From: Pterois miles
Lineage: Eukaryota; Chordata; Actinopteri; Perciformes; Scorpaenidae
Direction: 5' to 3'
Assembly: GCA_947000775.1 (NCBI GenBank)
Contig: CAMQGK010000567.1
Location: forward strand, 3,267,001-3,331,000
DNA: 64,000 nucleotides
Part shown: one piece after another, positions 1 through 9,906 of the stretch
How positions within the stretch are numbered: the stretch's first letter is position 1
How the letters are laid out: each line of letters begins with the position of its first letter
The notes under the pieces: model-generated
Seen by the model: only the letters and a program-made list of their open reading frames with translations
Databases searched by the model: none
What the model was told of the DNA's origin: nothing
Translations under genes and position numbers: made by a program

Positions 1-511
1 AGGAGGCTGTGAGCTGATCAGAGGAAAACACGAACAACTTATTTATTTACCCAGGTAGGTGAAAGTGATCCTGGGCTGTTAAAATAACTCAATAACTCAA
101 TAATTCAATTGTGATTTGCATTTTTGTCAACAAGTAGACTTTAGAGATGTTGCCTGCAATGGAAATTGTGATGTTGATAGTATTTGAATGTAACATTAAA
201 TATTCATCACTTAATTTACAAAAGTGCCTTACTGTTTATTAAGAGATTAACACTCCAATCTGTCTTATCAGAGCTATGTGAGTGTGGTTTGATTGGATTT
301 GATTATAACATAATCAGCAAAAAAACGTCAGAATAATAAAATAGATGACACCTCCTTTCACAGTGTCAAGGTTTTGATTTAACCTGTCAACGCTGACTGT
401 GAAAGGCAGATGTGCACATCACTACAGCAGTTTTATGTGCATAGCCCAGACCCTTTCATCACCATTTAACAATTATTTTTCCAGTCATCCTTATAGGACC
501 CGGAGGTGGCC
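1..511 (+). other. 5' flank or 5' UTR intron of the LRRC8-like gene
   Basis: No coding signal or recognisable repeat is seen here; the sequence is AT-rich. Two possible splice acceptors precede the start codon: a pyrimidine-rich stretch ending in CAG at about 484 and a weaker TATAG at about 495. The coding exon therefore probably begins with a short stretch of 5' UTR, with the promoter and any earlier 5' UTR exon outside the window. That is inference from the acceptors and from the absence of any promoter-like or CpG-rich sequence. Confidence 0.4.
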
Positions 512-3500
512 ATGTTTTCCCTGTCGGAGCTGGCGCCTCTGAACCAGCATCAGAGTAGGTGTAAACTGTTGAAGCCCTGGTGGGAGGTCTTCATGGATTA
601 CCTAGTGGTCCTGATGCTGATGGCATCTGTCCTGGCTTGTACTGAGCAGCTGTCGAGGGACCGTGTGGTGTGCATTCCCTTAGATCCACCTGTCACTGCA
701 AACGGCAGTAATCACCGTCCCTCAACTGGTGGGGATGCATTGGCTCCATCTTCAACCCCTCCAACCCATGTTCAACTCAACATCAGCCCAAATCTTCAAT
801 CTACAGCCCGGGGTCGACGCACACATCTGGTCTACCAGCAGTACCTTTACATTAGCCAGGTACTGTAATAATAGCCTGAGTTGTCTTTGTCATTGAAACT
901 TATGCAATAAAACAGGTGAAACCATCTAAAAATACTGACTATTAAGTCCCTTAAAACAGCTATAATCCATATTTTCATATCAACAATGGATCATATAACT
1001 ACTTTAGCAAAAGAAGTTGTTCATAGTGATGCCCCCAGAATTATCACCCAACTCTGCAGTTCTTTTGGGTCAACCACTTTACTGTGTTTGGTTCAGTCTT
1101 ACGGTTCTCAGTATCATTTTAGGCTGCAAAAGGCAACTGTTTACAACTTAAAAGCTATAATGTCCTGCTGAATGCTACCAGCCCTGCACTAAACAGCAGG
1201 TAGATTAGTTAGCAGCAAGCTAGTGAAGCATTTAGCTGCTAAAGAATCAGATATTTCCCTTTGCGTAAGGCCGAACAACACCCCGTAGCTGTGATATAAT
1301 CACAGGTAACCCACAAGTTGCAAAACTCCTGTGAGTGGTTGAGGTTAGGCATTGACCTTCAGTGGTTAAGGTTAAGCATTGACCTTGAATAGTTAAGGTA
1401 AGACATTGACCTTAAATAGTTCAGGTTAGGCATTAATCTTGAATAGTTAAGGACAGGCATTGAGTTGGAATGGTTAAGGTTAGATGTTGACCTTGAATGG
1501 TCAAGGTTTGCCATTGACCTTGAATAGTTAAGGTTAGACATTGATCTTGAGTAGTTAAGGTTAGGTACTGCCCTTAAATAGTTAGAGTCAGGCATTGGCC
1601 TTAAATGGTTATGGTTAGGCATTAATCTCAAATAGTTACGATTAGGCATTGACCTCGAATAGTTAAGGTTTGGCATTGACCTTGAATAGTTAATGTTAGG
1701 CATTGGCCTTAAATGGTTAAGGTTAGGCATTAATCTCAAATAGGTAAGGTTAGGCATTGACCTTGAATAGTGAAGGTTAGGTGCTGACCTTGAATGGTTG
1801 AGGTCAGGATAGGTCAATGGGCAGCAAGTCTTGCAAGACTTTTTTATTTTGAAAGAGTTATTATCGCAACATGTGGGTTACCTTCTAGAATTTCACAACT
1901 TGTTTTCGCTGGCCCCAAGTGGTCAAAAAATTGATTATTGTAGGTTTAAGTGTTTATCTGCCTATCTTTCTGTCTAGGTGTGCTACCATGAGGCTTTGCC
2001 TCTGTGCTCCCGCTTCTTCCCGTACATGGCCATGCTACAGTCTCTGGTGCTGGTAGCCAGCGGCTCCTTCTGGCTCCACTTCCCCCACACCTCTGCCCGC
2101 ATAGAGCACTTCCTGGCCATTTTGGCAAAGTGCTGTGAGTCACCCTGGACATCTCAGGCCCTGTCTCATGCCGCCCAGCAGGAGAGCATCCAAGAGAAGG
2201 AGGTGGTGGAGGAGAGGCGACCGACCCAACCTCCCCTCTCTTCAATGTCGTCTTCAACCCCGGTACACCGTGCAAGGCGAACAAGCATAGACTCTGTCAC
2301 AGACAGCCCACTTTTGAAGAGGTCAGACAGTGTGTCCTTTGCCACCCCTCCCTCCCCATGCTCCTCCTCACTGTCCTGTAACTCTACCTTGTCATCTATA
2401 TCCGGCGGGTCTCAGGTGCACTTTCCTTCTTTCAAGTCCTCACTCATGGCTGACAGTCCCAGGCAGGTTGTCAGTCTGGATAAAAGCGATGGGGAACAGG
2501 CCAGGGCGCTGTTCGAAAGGGTCCGGAAATTTCGCTCCCACTGTGAAAGCTCAGATGTCATCTATAAGGTGAGATATCCTCTAATCTATACTTCGGTTTG
2601 TGTCAGCATAACTGCTGAAACCTTCCCTTATTGTCCCAAACAGTAAATGTTATATGGTGCGATGTCACTGGACTTTATATTTATAGCAACCTGCCTTTAG
2701 AAGATGCTCTCCTGTTACAAACTATCAGGCTTGATCGAACAGTGTCACTTCATTCATTATATCTCCTTTCATCTGTTCAGGTCTACTTGGCGCAGACAGT
2801 ATTCAAACTGCTGATGGTGACGCTGATCTTGAGTTACACCATCCCTCTTCTCAGCTCCATCTCCTTCACCCACACCTGTCACCCTGAGGAGCAGGCCTTG
2901 GTGGGCTATGGTGCCTTTGAGTGTATCCATGTGCTCTCCTCACTTCTATGCAAACTTTTGGTGGCTTACCTGACTCTGCTGGGGCTGTACGGCCTGCTGA
3001 ACCTTTACACCCTCAGCTGGATATTACACAGGTTAGTGCATTTGTGTACAGTATACAGGGATGTGTTGGTGTTGTAACAATACCTAAAATGGTGTATTTT
3101 GATTAAAACTTTAAATCCGCACCAATCAATATTCATATATTAACACACAATAGAATTAATACATTTAATGTGGAAGGGGTCGACGAACTCACAGAGAATT
3201 ATCACTCAACTCTGCTATTTTCCTCAGCTCTACAAAGTTTTTTAGTGTCTTTTAGCTCATTGTTTTGGTTTTACAGCCTGCAACCTTACTGTTCTGGTTC
3301 GGCCTCACAGATCGACTTTGTTTACTAGAAAATAAAGTTCTGATATACCCGCGATACCTTCCCAGCACATAATGTCACACAGACAAAGGTAGCGACTAGC
3401 TGCTGGTCATTAGCATTAAGCTGCTAAAGAGCCCGATATTACCCTGTTGGAGCTGGAGGAGACCAAAACAGAGCTTAAAGGTGCTCTATACAATATCCAG

Positions 3501-6500
3501 AGCATTAATATAGCAGCAAACAACTGTTTGCTATATAAAGATATAGAGGAGTAATCTCTACTTGAGTGGAGAATGAAGTCACATGGGCGTTTTAGTGTGA
3601 GCATGTGAGCGTGGGACAGCTAGCTCACGCCCGTTTACATGGTTACTGATAATGCCTTGCTGCGGAACCGTAGCACCCGCCCTCCAGTTTCCACTCACGT
3701 TAACAGTGAACTCTGTCAGCACTGTTGCTGTTCTTGTCATTGTTAGCACTGATAGCACCGTTATCTGCGAGCTGCTGGCTCAGCAGTCACCATGTTGAGA
3801 GCCATGCAGAGACAATAGAAATCCTCCTAGTCTCAGATTTAACACCTTTAAAGGACACCGGATACTGATATGACTTCAAATAAAAATGTAATTTCATTTC
3901 TTTTCAGTTTAAACTCCAGACACGTTGATTTTCATACTTGATGATGAGCTTTTGAAGCTCAACAGCGATATGTAATAACCAGGCTAAAACATGTAAAACA
4001 TACAGAAAGAGGAGGAGACGGTCATATTAATATATTTGTCACATTGTCTGAACAAGATAAGCATGTGAAATTGTTGATGAATAATTTGTTGAGACTTTAA
4101 GTAGACTACACAGTTTGTGATTGTTCAAAGGGCCTTTAAACAGAGTAATGCCCATGAAGTTGAGCATACCAGAGTCATGGACTGTATACTACAATAAGTG
4201 GACATAGTCACCTTGACGTCACCCATTTGTTTGTGGACTGCTGTTTTGAAGCTTTGAGCTCTACATTTTGGCCGTCGCCATCTTGTATTTTTTGGAAACA
4301 AAAGTGACACAAGAGTGTGGCGCAACGTACAACCGAATGCTGAATAAAACATTTTTAAGTGACCAAAAAAATGTTATAATTAACTTTCATAAAAGGGTTA
4401 AAGTTGTAAGACAACATCATGGTAATAACCTGTCAATCACAAGGTTGCCACGCCCTAAAGCTTACCCTGTTTCATGGTCTATTTGACTCTAAATGCGACC
4501 ATAATTTACAAAATTAACATTGTGTTGTAGTGAAGACCTGAAACTAGTGATTGAGACCATAAACTCATGTTTGCAATGTTTACTGAGGTAATAAATTAAG
4601 TGAAAAGTAGGCTCATTTTCTCATAGACGTCTATACAATCAGACTTCTTTTTGCAACCAGAGGAGTCGCCCCCTGCTGGTTATTACAAAGAATGCAAGTT
4701 TAAGGCACTTCAGCATTGACTTCTCAGACCCAGATGTTGTCCACTGATTAGAGTATTATGCTGCGTTTTGGGCGACAGCATAATTTGTGTGATATATTTG
4801 TGTTTTTTGGTCCTATTTAGCTCTCTGTGGCGGTATTCCTTCCACTCTGAGCTGTGCTCCCTGAGAGATGTTCCTGACCTGAGAAAGGACCTGGCCTTTC
4901 TGTTACACATGTTGGACCAGTATGACCCTCTGCTGGCCCAGCGTCTGTCTGTTTTTTTGTCCCCCGTTAGTGAGAGCAGGCTGCTGGAGGAAAGCTTGGA
5001 GAGGCGCTGGGGGGAGGAGAAGCTGCGGGCCATGACTAGCGTGGACGCAGAGGGCTGCTCCAGGCTGCAGCTGGTGGCTCTGCCTCGCCTCCCTCCAGCC
5101 CTCTTCACCCTCAGCCAGCTGCAGGTCCTCAAACTGGAGCTCATCACAGACGCCAGGTTTACTGCGCAGGTGGCCAACATGACCTCACTCAGGTGAGTTT
5201 TACAGTGGTGCAGGCATGTTTTACACATTTTAAAGAGGACTTATTATGCTTATTGTCAGCTTCATACTTTCTGGCAACAATTGAATCAAAGGCAACTGGA
5301 CTTAGATTTGTCTCTGAAGACGTTTCGCCCCTTATCCAAGTGGCATCATCAGTTCGTAACACTACAGTCTGACTAGTCCCCACTAGTCTGACCACTCGTC
5401 ACTCGGGGCGAAATGTCTTCATAGACAAATCTAAGTCCAGTTGCCTTCGATTCATTTGTTGCCAGAATGAATATGACCTGGATGAATGAGAACAGTCACA
5501 GACTCAGCTTCATACTTGTAATTTGGGTTTCTACTGGAACATGTTTACATGCTTTACTATTCAAAAAAACACTACTTTTCTCATACCGGCTATGCTGCAG
5601 CACCTCAGCTGAAACACGTTTTAGCTCCTCCCTAAAAGCCCAGTCTGCTCTGAGTGGTCAGCTAGCCCACTCTGTTGTGATTGCTCAACCTAACCAAACA
5701 CTTCGGACTCTGCTACAGCTCCGTTCTAACTGGCTTTGTACTGAGGGCTTGCCAAACTAGGCAGGTGGCATCACAACATTACAGAAGGAAAGACAGGACT
5801 TCAAGGGAGGCTTTTCAGGTAGTTCAGGAGTAATATTTCTGTGGGGGAGAGGAACTCCCTTTATCGTGGACTTAGTAACTTCGCAGACCTTTTACATGCA
5901 CACAAAAACTATTTAGCACACTGAAAGGGAAAAAGCACAAAAGCATAATAGGTCCTCTTAAAACAATGCGCCAAAACAAAAATTATATCTGACACCTAGA
6001 TATTTTGTTGAAAATAAAGTAGGTTTCTCCGAACGCTGTGATGTACATACATAATGTTTTTGTTACATATTTAATTATGTTTTTGATTGTTTATTCATAC
6101 GACAGAGAGCTCCACCTGTATCACTGTACCGCAGCGGTGGATCCCACTGCACTTGGAGTCCTGCAGGAACGTCTGGAGGTCCTCCACCTCACCTTTTCTC
6201 AAGCATCAGAGATTCCCAGCTGGGCCCTCTCCCTCCGCACCCTGCACGAGCTCCACCTCTCTGGCCGCCTGACTAGTGACGGTGCAGTGGGCCGCAGCTG
6301 GGCCCTGGGGAGCCTTCGCCAGTTACGTCACCTCCGTGTGCTGGTGATTCGAGGCATGTTACAGCGGATCCCAGGGGAGCTGTGTGAGGTGGCTGGCAGC
6401 TTGGTGAGGCTGGAAGTCTACAACGAGGGCACCAGGCTGCTCGTGCTAACGGGCTTGAAGCGGATGGTCGACCTGACCGAACTGTTTCTGCAGGACTGCC

Positions 6501-7228
6501 GGCTAGAGCGTTTGCCCTCTGCCCTGCTGGCTCTCACCAACCTGCGGACGCTCGACCTGCAGCATAATAACTTGAGAACTCTGGAGGAGCTGCTTAGCCT
6601 GGCTCATCTGCGACGTCTTTCTTGCCTCAGGCTTGCTTATAATCATGTTCTGGCACTGCCCGCCAGTGTTGGCGTGCTGCGAGGCCTGGAGCTCCTAGAT
6701 CTATCCAACAACCAGCTTCAGAGCCTACCCCCGGCACTGTTCACTCTTCGCCGCCTTCGAAAGCTCCTGCTGGCTGGTAACCTGCTAGAGGTGCTGCCTG
6801 CAGAGGTAAAGGCACTGCAGCTGCTTACGGAGCTGGACCTCAGTGGGAACAGGATAGAGAGCATCCCCCCTCAGCTCTTCAGTAGCTGTTTGGAGTTGCA
6901 CATCCTTAATGTGGCTCACAACTCTCTGAGCTCATTACCCAAGGGGATTGCAGCTCTGACTCAGTTGTGCAGGTTGGACTTGCGCAGTAACAGTCTGGCG
7001 GAGCTGCCAGCTGAACTGGGCTGCTGCTCGGGGCTGCATGGAGGTGGTCTCCTGGTGGAGGACTGGCTGTTTCATTCTTTGCCTCCCCAGGTCAGAGACT
7101 TCCTGAGCCGTTCTTGCCCCCCCTCTGGTACATACTCAGAGGCTGATTCCCGGCCAGAGTCCGACAGCTTCCCATACTTCTGTCCTACACAGTGGAGCTT
7201 CTCTTCGGCTCTGGAATCACAGATATAA
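512..7228 (+). CDS. LRRC8-family volume-regulated anion channel subunit, five coding exons, 894 aa
   Basis: Joined exons 512-859, 1978-2568, 2781-3031, 4821-5192 and 6106-7228 (phases 0, 0, 2, 2; all GT-AG) give one open frame. LRRC8 proteins form hexameric plasma-membrane channels that release chloride and osmolytes when cells swell. The family signature KPWWEVFMDYL (residues 21-31) leads into TM1. TM2 follows the extracellular loop at about 130-151, TM3 is at about 319-338 and TM4 at about 370-396. The loop between TM2 and TM3 keeps the family motif around GEQARALFERVRKFR. From about residue 470 to 880 there are leucine-rich repeats (LxxLxLxxNxL), ending in a family-like GLLVEDWLFHSLPPQVRDF. 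The ATG at 512 has G at -3; a GTG two codons upstream is not a plausible start. At 894 aa it is longer than the usual 795-860, mainly because of a Ser/Pro-rich insert in the TM2-TM3 loop. Which paralogue it is (LRRC8E-like or another) I cannot settle. Confidence 0.93.
985..1270. repeat. Dispersed repeat, copy 1 (LRRC8-like intron 1)
   Basis: This stretch resembles 3165-3450 in intron 3. Both hold a GAATTATCAC-CAACTCTGC block and, further on, TAGCTGCTAAAGA followed by AGATATT, with similar spacing and many substitutions. They look like two old copies of one dispersed element. I cannot name the family or fix its ends. Confidence 0.45.
1335..1815. repeat. 27-bp minisatellite, about 18 units, in LRRC8-like intron 1
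   Basis: Units of about 27 bp follow the pattern AGTTAAGGTTAGGCATTGACC then TTGAAT, with moderate divergence. Because 27 is a multiple of three, the minus strand stays open for 152 codons with a nine-residue repeat of the type NYSRSMPNL. That frame is a by-product of the period. Eight units contain TGACCTTNA, which on the minus strand reads TNAAGGTCA (see findings). Confidence 0.9.
3165..3500. repeat. Dispersed repeat, copy 2 (LRRC8-like intron 3)
   Basis: This is the partner of the element at 985-1270, in the same orientation. It shares the GAATTATCACTCAACTCTGC block and the GCTGCTAAAGAGCCCGATATT block. The rest of intron 3 up to about 4120 shows no feature I can support. Confidence 0.4.
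4120..4700. repeat. Dispersed repeat with GACTGTATA / GCAACCAGAGGAGTCGCC ends, copy 1
   Basis: The block contains GACTGTATACTACAATAAG, then GGCCGTCGCCATCTTG, and ends with TTGCAACCAGAGGAGTCGCC just before CCCTGCTGG. The same blocks recur in reverse orientation at about 31426-31990 and in part at 21160-21365. I recognise this as a very common teleost dispersed repeat but cannot assign its class. The 72-codon frame inside it is not a gene. Confidence 0.7.
5230..5961. mobile_element. TTAA-flanked inverted-repeat element, copy 1, split by a nested insertion
   Basis: The left end TTAAAGAGGACTTATTATGC and right end GCATAATAGGTCCTCTTAA are near-perfect inverted repeats. TTAA lies at both ends, which is compatible with a piggyBac-type target site. 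There is no transposase frame, so it is a non-autonomous (MITE-like) copy in intron 4 of the LRRC8-like gene. Internal text such as GGAACATGTTTACATGCTTT recurs in the copies at 41133 and 45175. A second element (5270-5503) sits near its left end. Confidence 0.75.
5270..5503. mobile_element. Palindromic non-autonomous element nested in the TTAA element, 14-bp target duplication
   Basis: Two arms of about 62 bp, at 5270-5331 and 5405-5466, are inverted copies of each other; the left contains GACTTAGATTTGTCTCTGAA and the right the matching complement. They can fold into a long hairpin around a loop with its own CTGACTAGT repeats. A tail containing GACCTGGATGAATGAGAA follows the right arm. The insert is flanked by TCAGCTTCATACTT at 5256-5269 and 5504-5517, which is continuous sequence in the other copies of the host element. 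I recognise this sequence as frequent in fish genomes. Confidence 0.75.
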
Positions 7229-7602
7229 GTATCCTAACTCCAATAGTATTGTTCGACAGTTAGGCCTTTTTGTATACTGATAAATTTGTATGATTTTTAA
7301 TGGGATTTGCTTTTGCAGTGCTTTTGGCAAAATGTATATTAGTGGGTCTTTTAAAATTTTAAAAATATGTTCTTTTAATGTGAGGCTTTAACAGCCGTTA
7401 TTGTTGTATTTACATTTTAGCCCACATAGTAGGCTACACATACTGCACATTGATTTTTACCTACTTACTTTAAATAGAAGTTGGGAAAAAACATTCAAAA
7501 GGTAGTATTTCTTGCAGGGCTCTCTCTGGATATATAACATGGAGCAAAAGTTCGTTTGTTTCATAAGGACAAGTAAAAATTCCTATTAACATGAGAATGA
7601 AT
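7229..7602. other. Probable 3' UTR and flank of the LRRC8-like gene
   Basis: AT-rich sequence after the TAA stop, with no repeat I recognise. No strong AATAAA is found close to the stop. Later AATAAA matches at about 7871 (inside the SINE), 8388 and 8425 could serve, so the transcript end is unresolved. Confidence 0.35.
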
Positions 7603-7926
7603 ACCAGCTCAGTCTGTAGGGACTTAGTTTAGGAATCAGAGGGTCACCGGTTCAAGTCCCACCATGGACCAAGACCAACTGGTTGCTGGAGAGGTGCCAG
7701 TTTACCTCTTGGGCACTGCCGAGGTGCCCCTGAACAAGGCACCAAACCCCCAACTGCTGGGGGTGCTTGTCAGGAGCAGCCCCCTCACTCTGACATCTCT
7801 CCATTAATGCATGTATGTGTACTGTGTGAAATTAACAGCAGAGTGTAAAAACTGAATTTCCCTACGAGGATTAATAAAGGTTCATCTTATGTTATATTAT
7901 CTTATCTTATCTTATCTTATAATTGA
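7603..7926 (+). mobile_element. tRNA-derived SINE
   Basis: The head resembles a tRNA gene promoter: an A-box-like CAGCTCAGTCTGTAGGG at about 7605 and a B box GGTTCAAGTCC at 7649-7659. A tRNA-unrelated body with CTGGGGGTGCTTGTCAGGAG follows. The copy ends in AATAAAGGTTCATCTTATG and a (TTATC)n tail of about 30 bases. This layout is diagnostic of SINEs moved by a partner LINE. The tRNA part could not fold into a working tRNA, so it is not a tRNA gene. Confidence 0.85.
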
Positions 7927-8820
7927 TACCTGTAATTGATAATAATAATAATCTGTAGAAATATCTGTATTATCCCCACTGAAGAGTGTGCTATTGTCAA
8001 CTCTTACCGTGACCACTAGCGAACAGTTAACATGAATATTTCCTCATAATTTCTTTTGATCTGTTTCTTAAGATTGCTCCTGTTTGGTCACTTTATTATG
8101 AAAAGTTGACCTGATGCTGGTATGACCATTTCAGGTTAAACTGGTCTTTAAAACACAAAAATTAAAACGGTTCATTATTAACACAATTGGGTTTTACGTT
8201 TATGTTTGCAATCATCACTTTTATAATGAGTTTTGCTTTTATTGAGTTACTAACCATTTTACTGATAATAGCAGTGTCAGAAATTTAGTTTTGTGTTGCA
8301 GTTTTGCAATGTGACCACTGGAGGGCACTTTTTTCAATAATATCTGTAATATTTGAATTGAACTTTTTGCCACACAGAGGGAGGAAAATAATAAATCACT
8401 AAATACAAATCAGTTCAAAATAAGAAATAAATGACATGTACAAAACAAAAACTATAACAACACTAAACTGAAAAGAAGTGAAGGGGCTTCTTGTTATTTG
8501 TGGGCTACATACTGTATAATAATAGGCACATTCAAGTTGCACATTCAGTAAATAGTGGCCGGTGTTGTGTCAGACTGTTTATCATGAAATAAATGAGATG
8601 AAAAGAAATCCATGCCCAAGTCCCAGTTTGTCCTCCAAACCTGAAGAGAAAGCCTCAAATGGAAAATTCTCTTTAGACTTAGTGTGTTTTAGCACATTGT
8701 TAATGCGTTTATTTTTTTATTTTTTACTTTATTTTTATTCAATACTACTTGTTTTACTTTTATGTCTCTCGTGGGCTTCCATACTTATTGCCGTATCCCG
8801 CTTTTTTATGCTGCGAGGGA
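7927..8820. other. Intergenic, AT-rich, no gene seen
   Basis: Low-GC sequence between the SINE and the ddx39a promoter. It contains GTGACCACTGGAGGGCACTT at about 8311, a motif often seen in dispersed repeats, but no bounded element. The small open frames here show no family resemblance. Confidence 0.4.
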
Positions 8821-8835
8821 CTGCGGCACACTTTT

Positions 8836-8994
8836 CGTCCAATCACTAGCTGCCTTTGCCGATAGTCGTCCAAATCCACCAATGACATCAACGCGCTTTA
8901 ATGGAGGCGGAACTTCCGGTGCCTCGTATAAACCAACTGAGGCCTTCCCATGCGGTTTTGATCCGTAGGTGGACGCGTAGCTCACACCGACAAG
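8836..8994 (+). promoter_or_regulatory. ddx39a: ddx39a promoter and untranslated first exon
   Basis: CCAAT motifs lie at about 8840 and 8879 and a TATA-like GTATAAAC at about 8927, in GC-richer sequence. The untranslated exon ends at the donor CGACAAG|GTAAGA (last exon base 8994). The matching acceptor CTTTTAG (ends 9897) lies nine bases before the ATG. The transcription start is probably about 8950-8960. Intron 1 (8995-9897) shows no bounded element. Confidence 0.6.
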
Positions 8995-9906
8995 GTAAGA
9001 ATGCAGTATCGATTTCATTGTAGCTACCAGAGAGTTTTCAAATTTTTGTCTTTCCCCGGACGTCGTAAATGATATTATTTAGCTAAAGTCGCATTGTAAC
9101 TACTCTGGAATGAATTAGCTTCCTTCGTTGTTTGCTTTCGCGTTACAGGCTAGCTAGCGTTTTGTAGTCTAGCTAGCAATAGTTAGCTGCGCCAGCCCTC
9201 CATTCTGCTTCACATTTGTTAATGTCCACTTAGTGCGTATCATTTTTATACTCCGCGTAATACGTTCTTTATAATTATCTCTATAAGTACTCTCTGTTTG
9301 GAATTTGTATAGTTTAGTCGGTTCTTTAGCAAAATAGTTGTTTCTGAGTAGCAGGTTAGCTTGCCACGTTAGCAATGGTTATGCAACACAATAGCTTTCC
9401 AGTGTTGTAGATGGCTCACAAGCTAACCGGTCAGGTCAATCCGACAGATAAACTCCAAAGCTACGCTTCACCAGCTTTGTATGTGCTGAGTGTGTAACGT
9501 TATAACAGGAAGGTTTTTGTTTACACATAGCGCATTGATTGTAGTTAGACCTGGTGTGATTTGTGCGCCTTCTCGATTTGTGCTAAATTAGCTAGCATAG
9601 CTAGGGGCATGGGGCCAGTGGGTTTGCGGGATACACAATGCTAACGTTAGTGTTCAGTGAAGCGTTTACATCAGTCCTAGTGGCACGGTTTACACAAACC
9701 AAGCTCCTGTTGTAATTAATGCATAGAGACAAACACCTCTGCAAAGATATGCGATTTAAATGTACATGAAACGTGTGGTGAAATCTGGCACTGAGAATGG
9801 CAACAACAGCTGATAAGAACAGCTGGGCTCAGAACGGGCTCAGTCATGGCAGATGCTGAATGGACGTATTAAAAAAACAAGCTTTTTCCTCTTTTAGACA
9901 GTCACA

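Noticed and set aside
1359..1817. 152-codon minus-strand frame with nine-residue repeats
   Set aside because: It is the 27-bp minisatellite read in a frame kept open because 27 is divisible by three; it lies in an intron and has no family match.
7603..7675. Possible tRNA gene with A and B boxes
   Set aside because: The rest of the sequence cannot form a cloverleaf and runs into a SINE body with a TTATC tail, so it is the head of a SINE.
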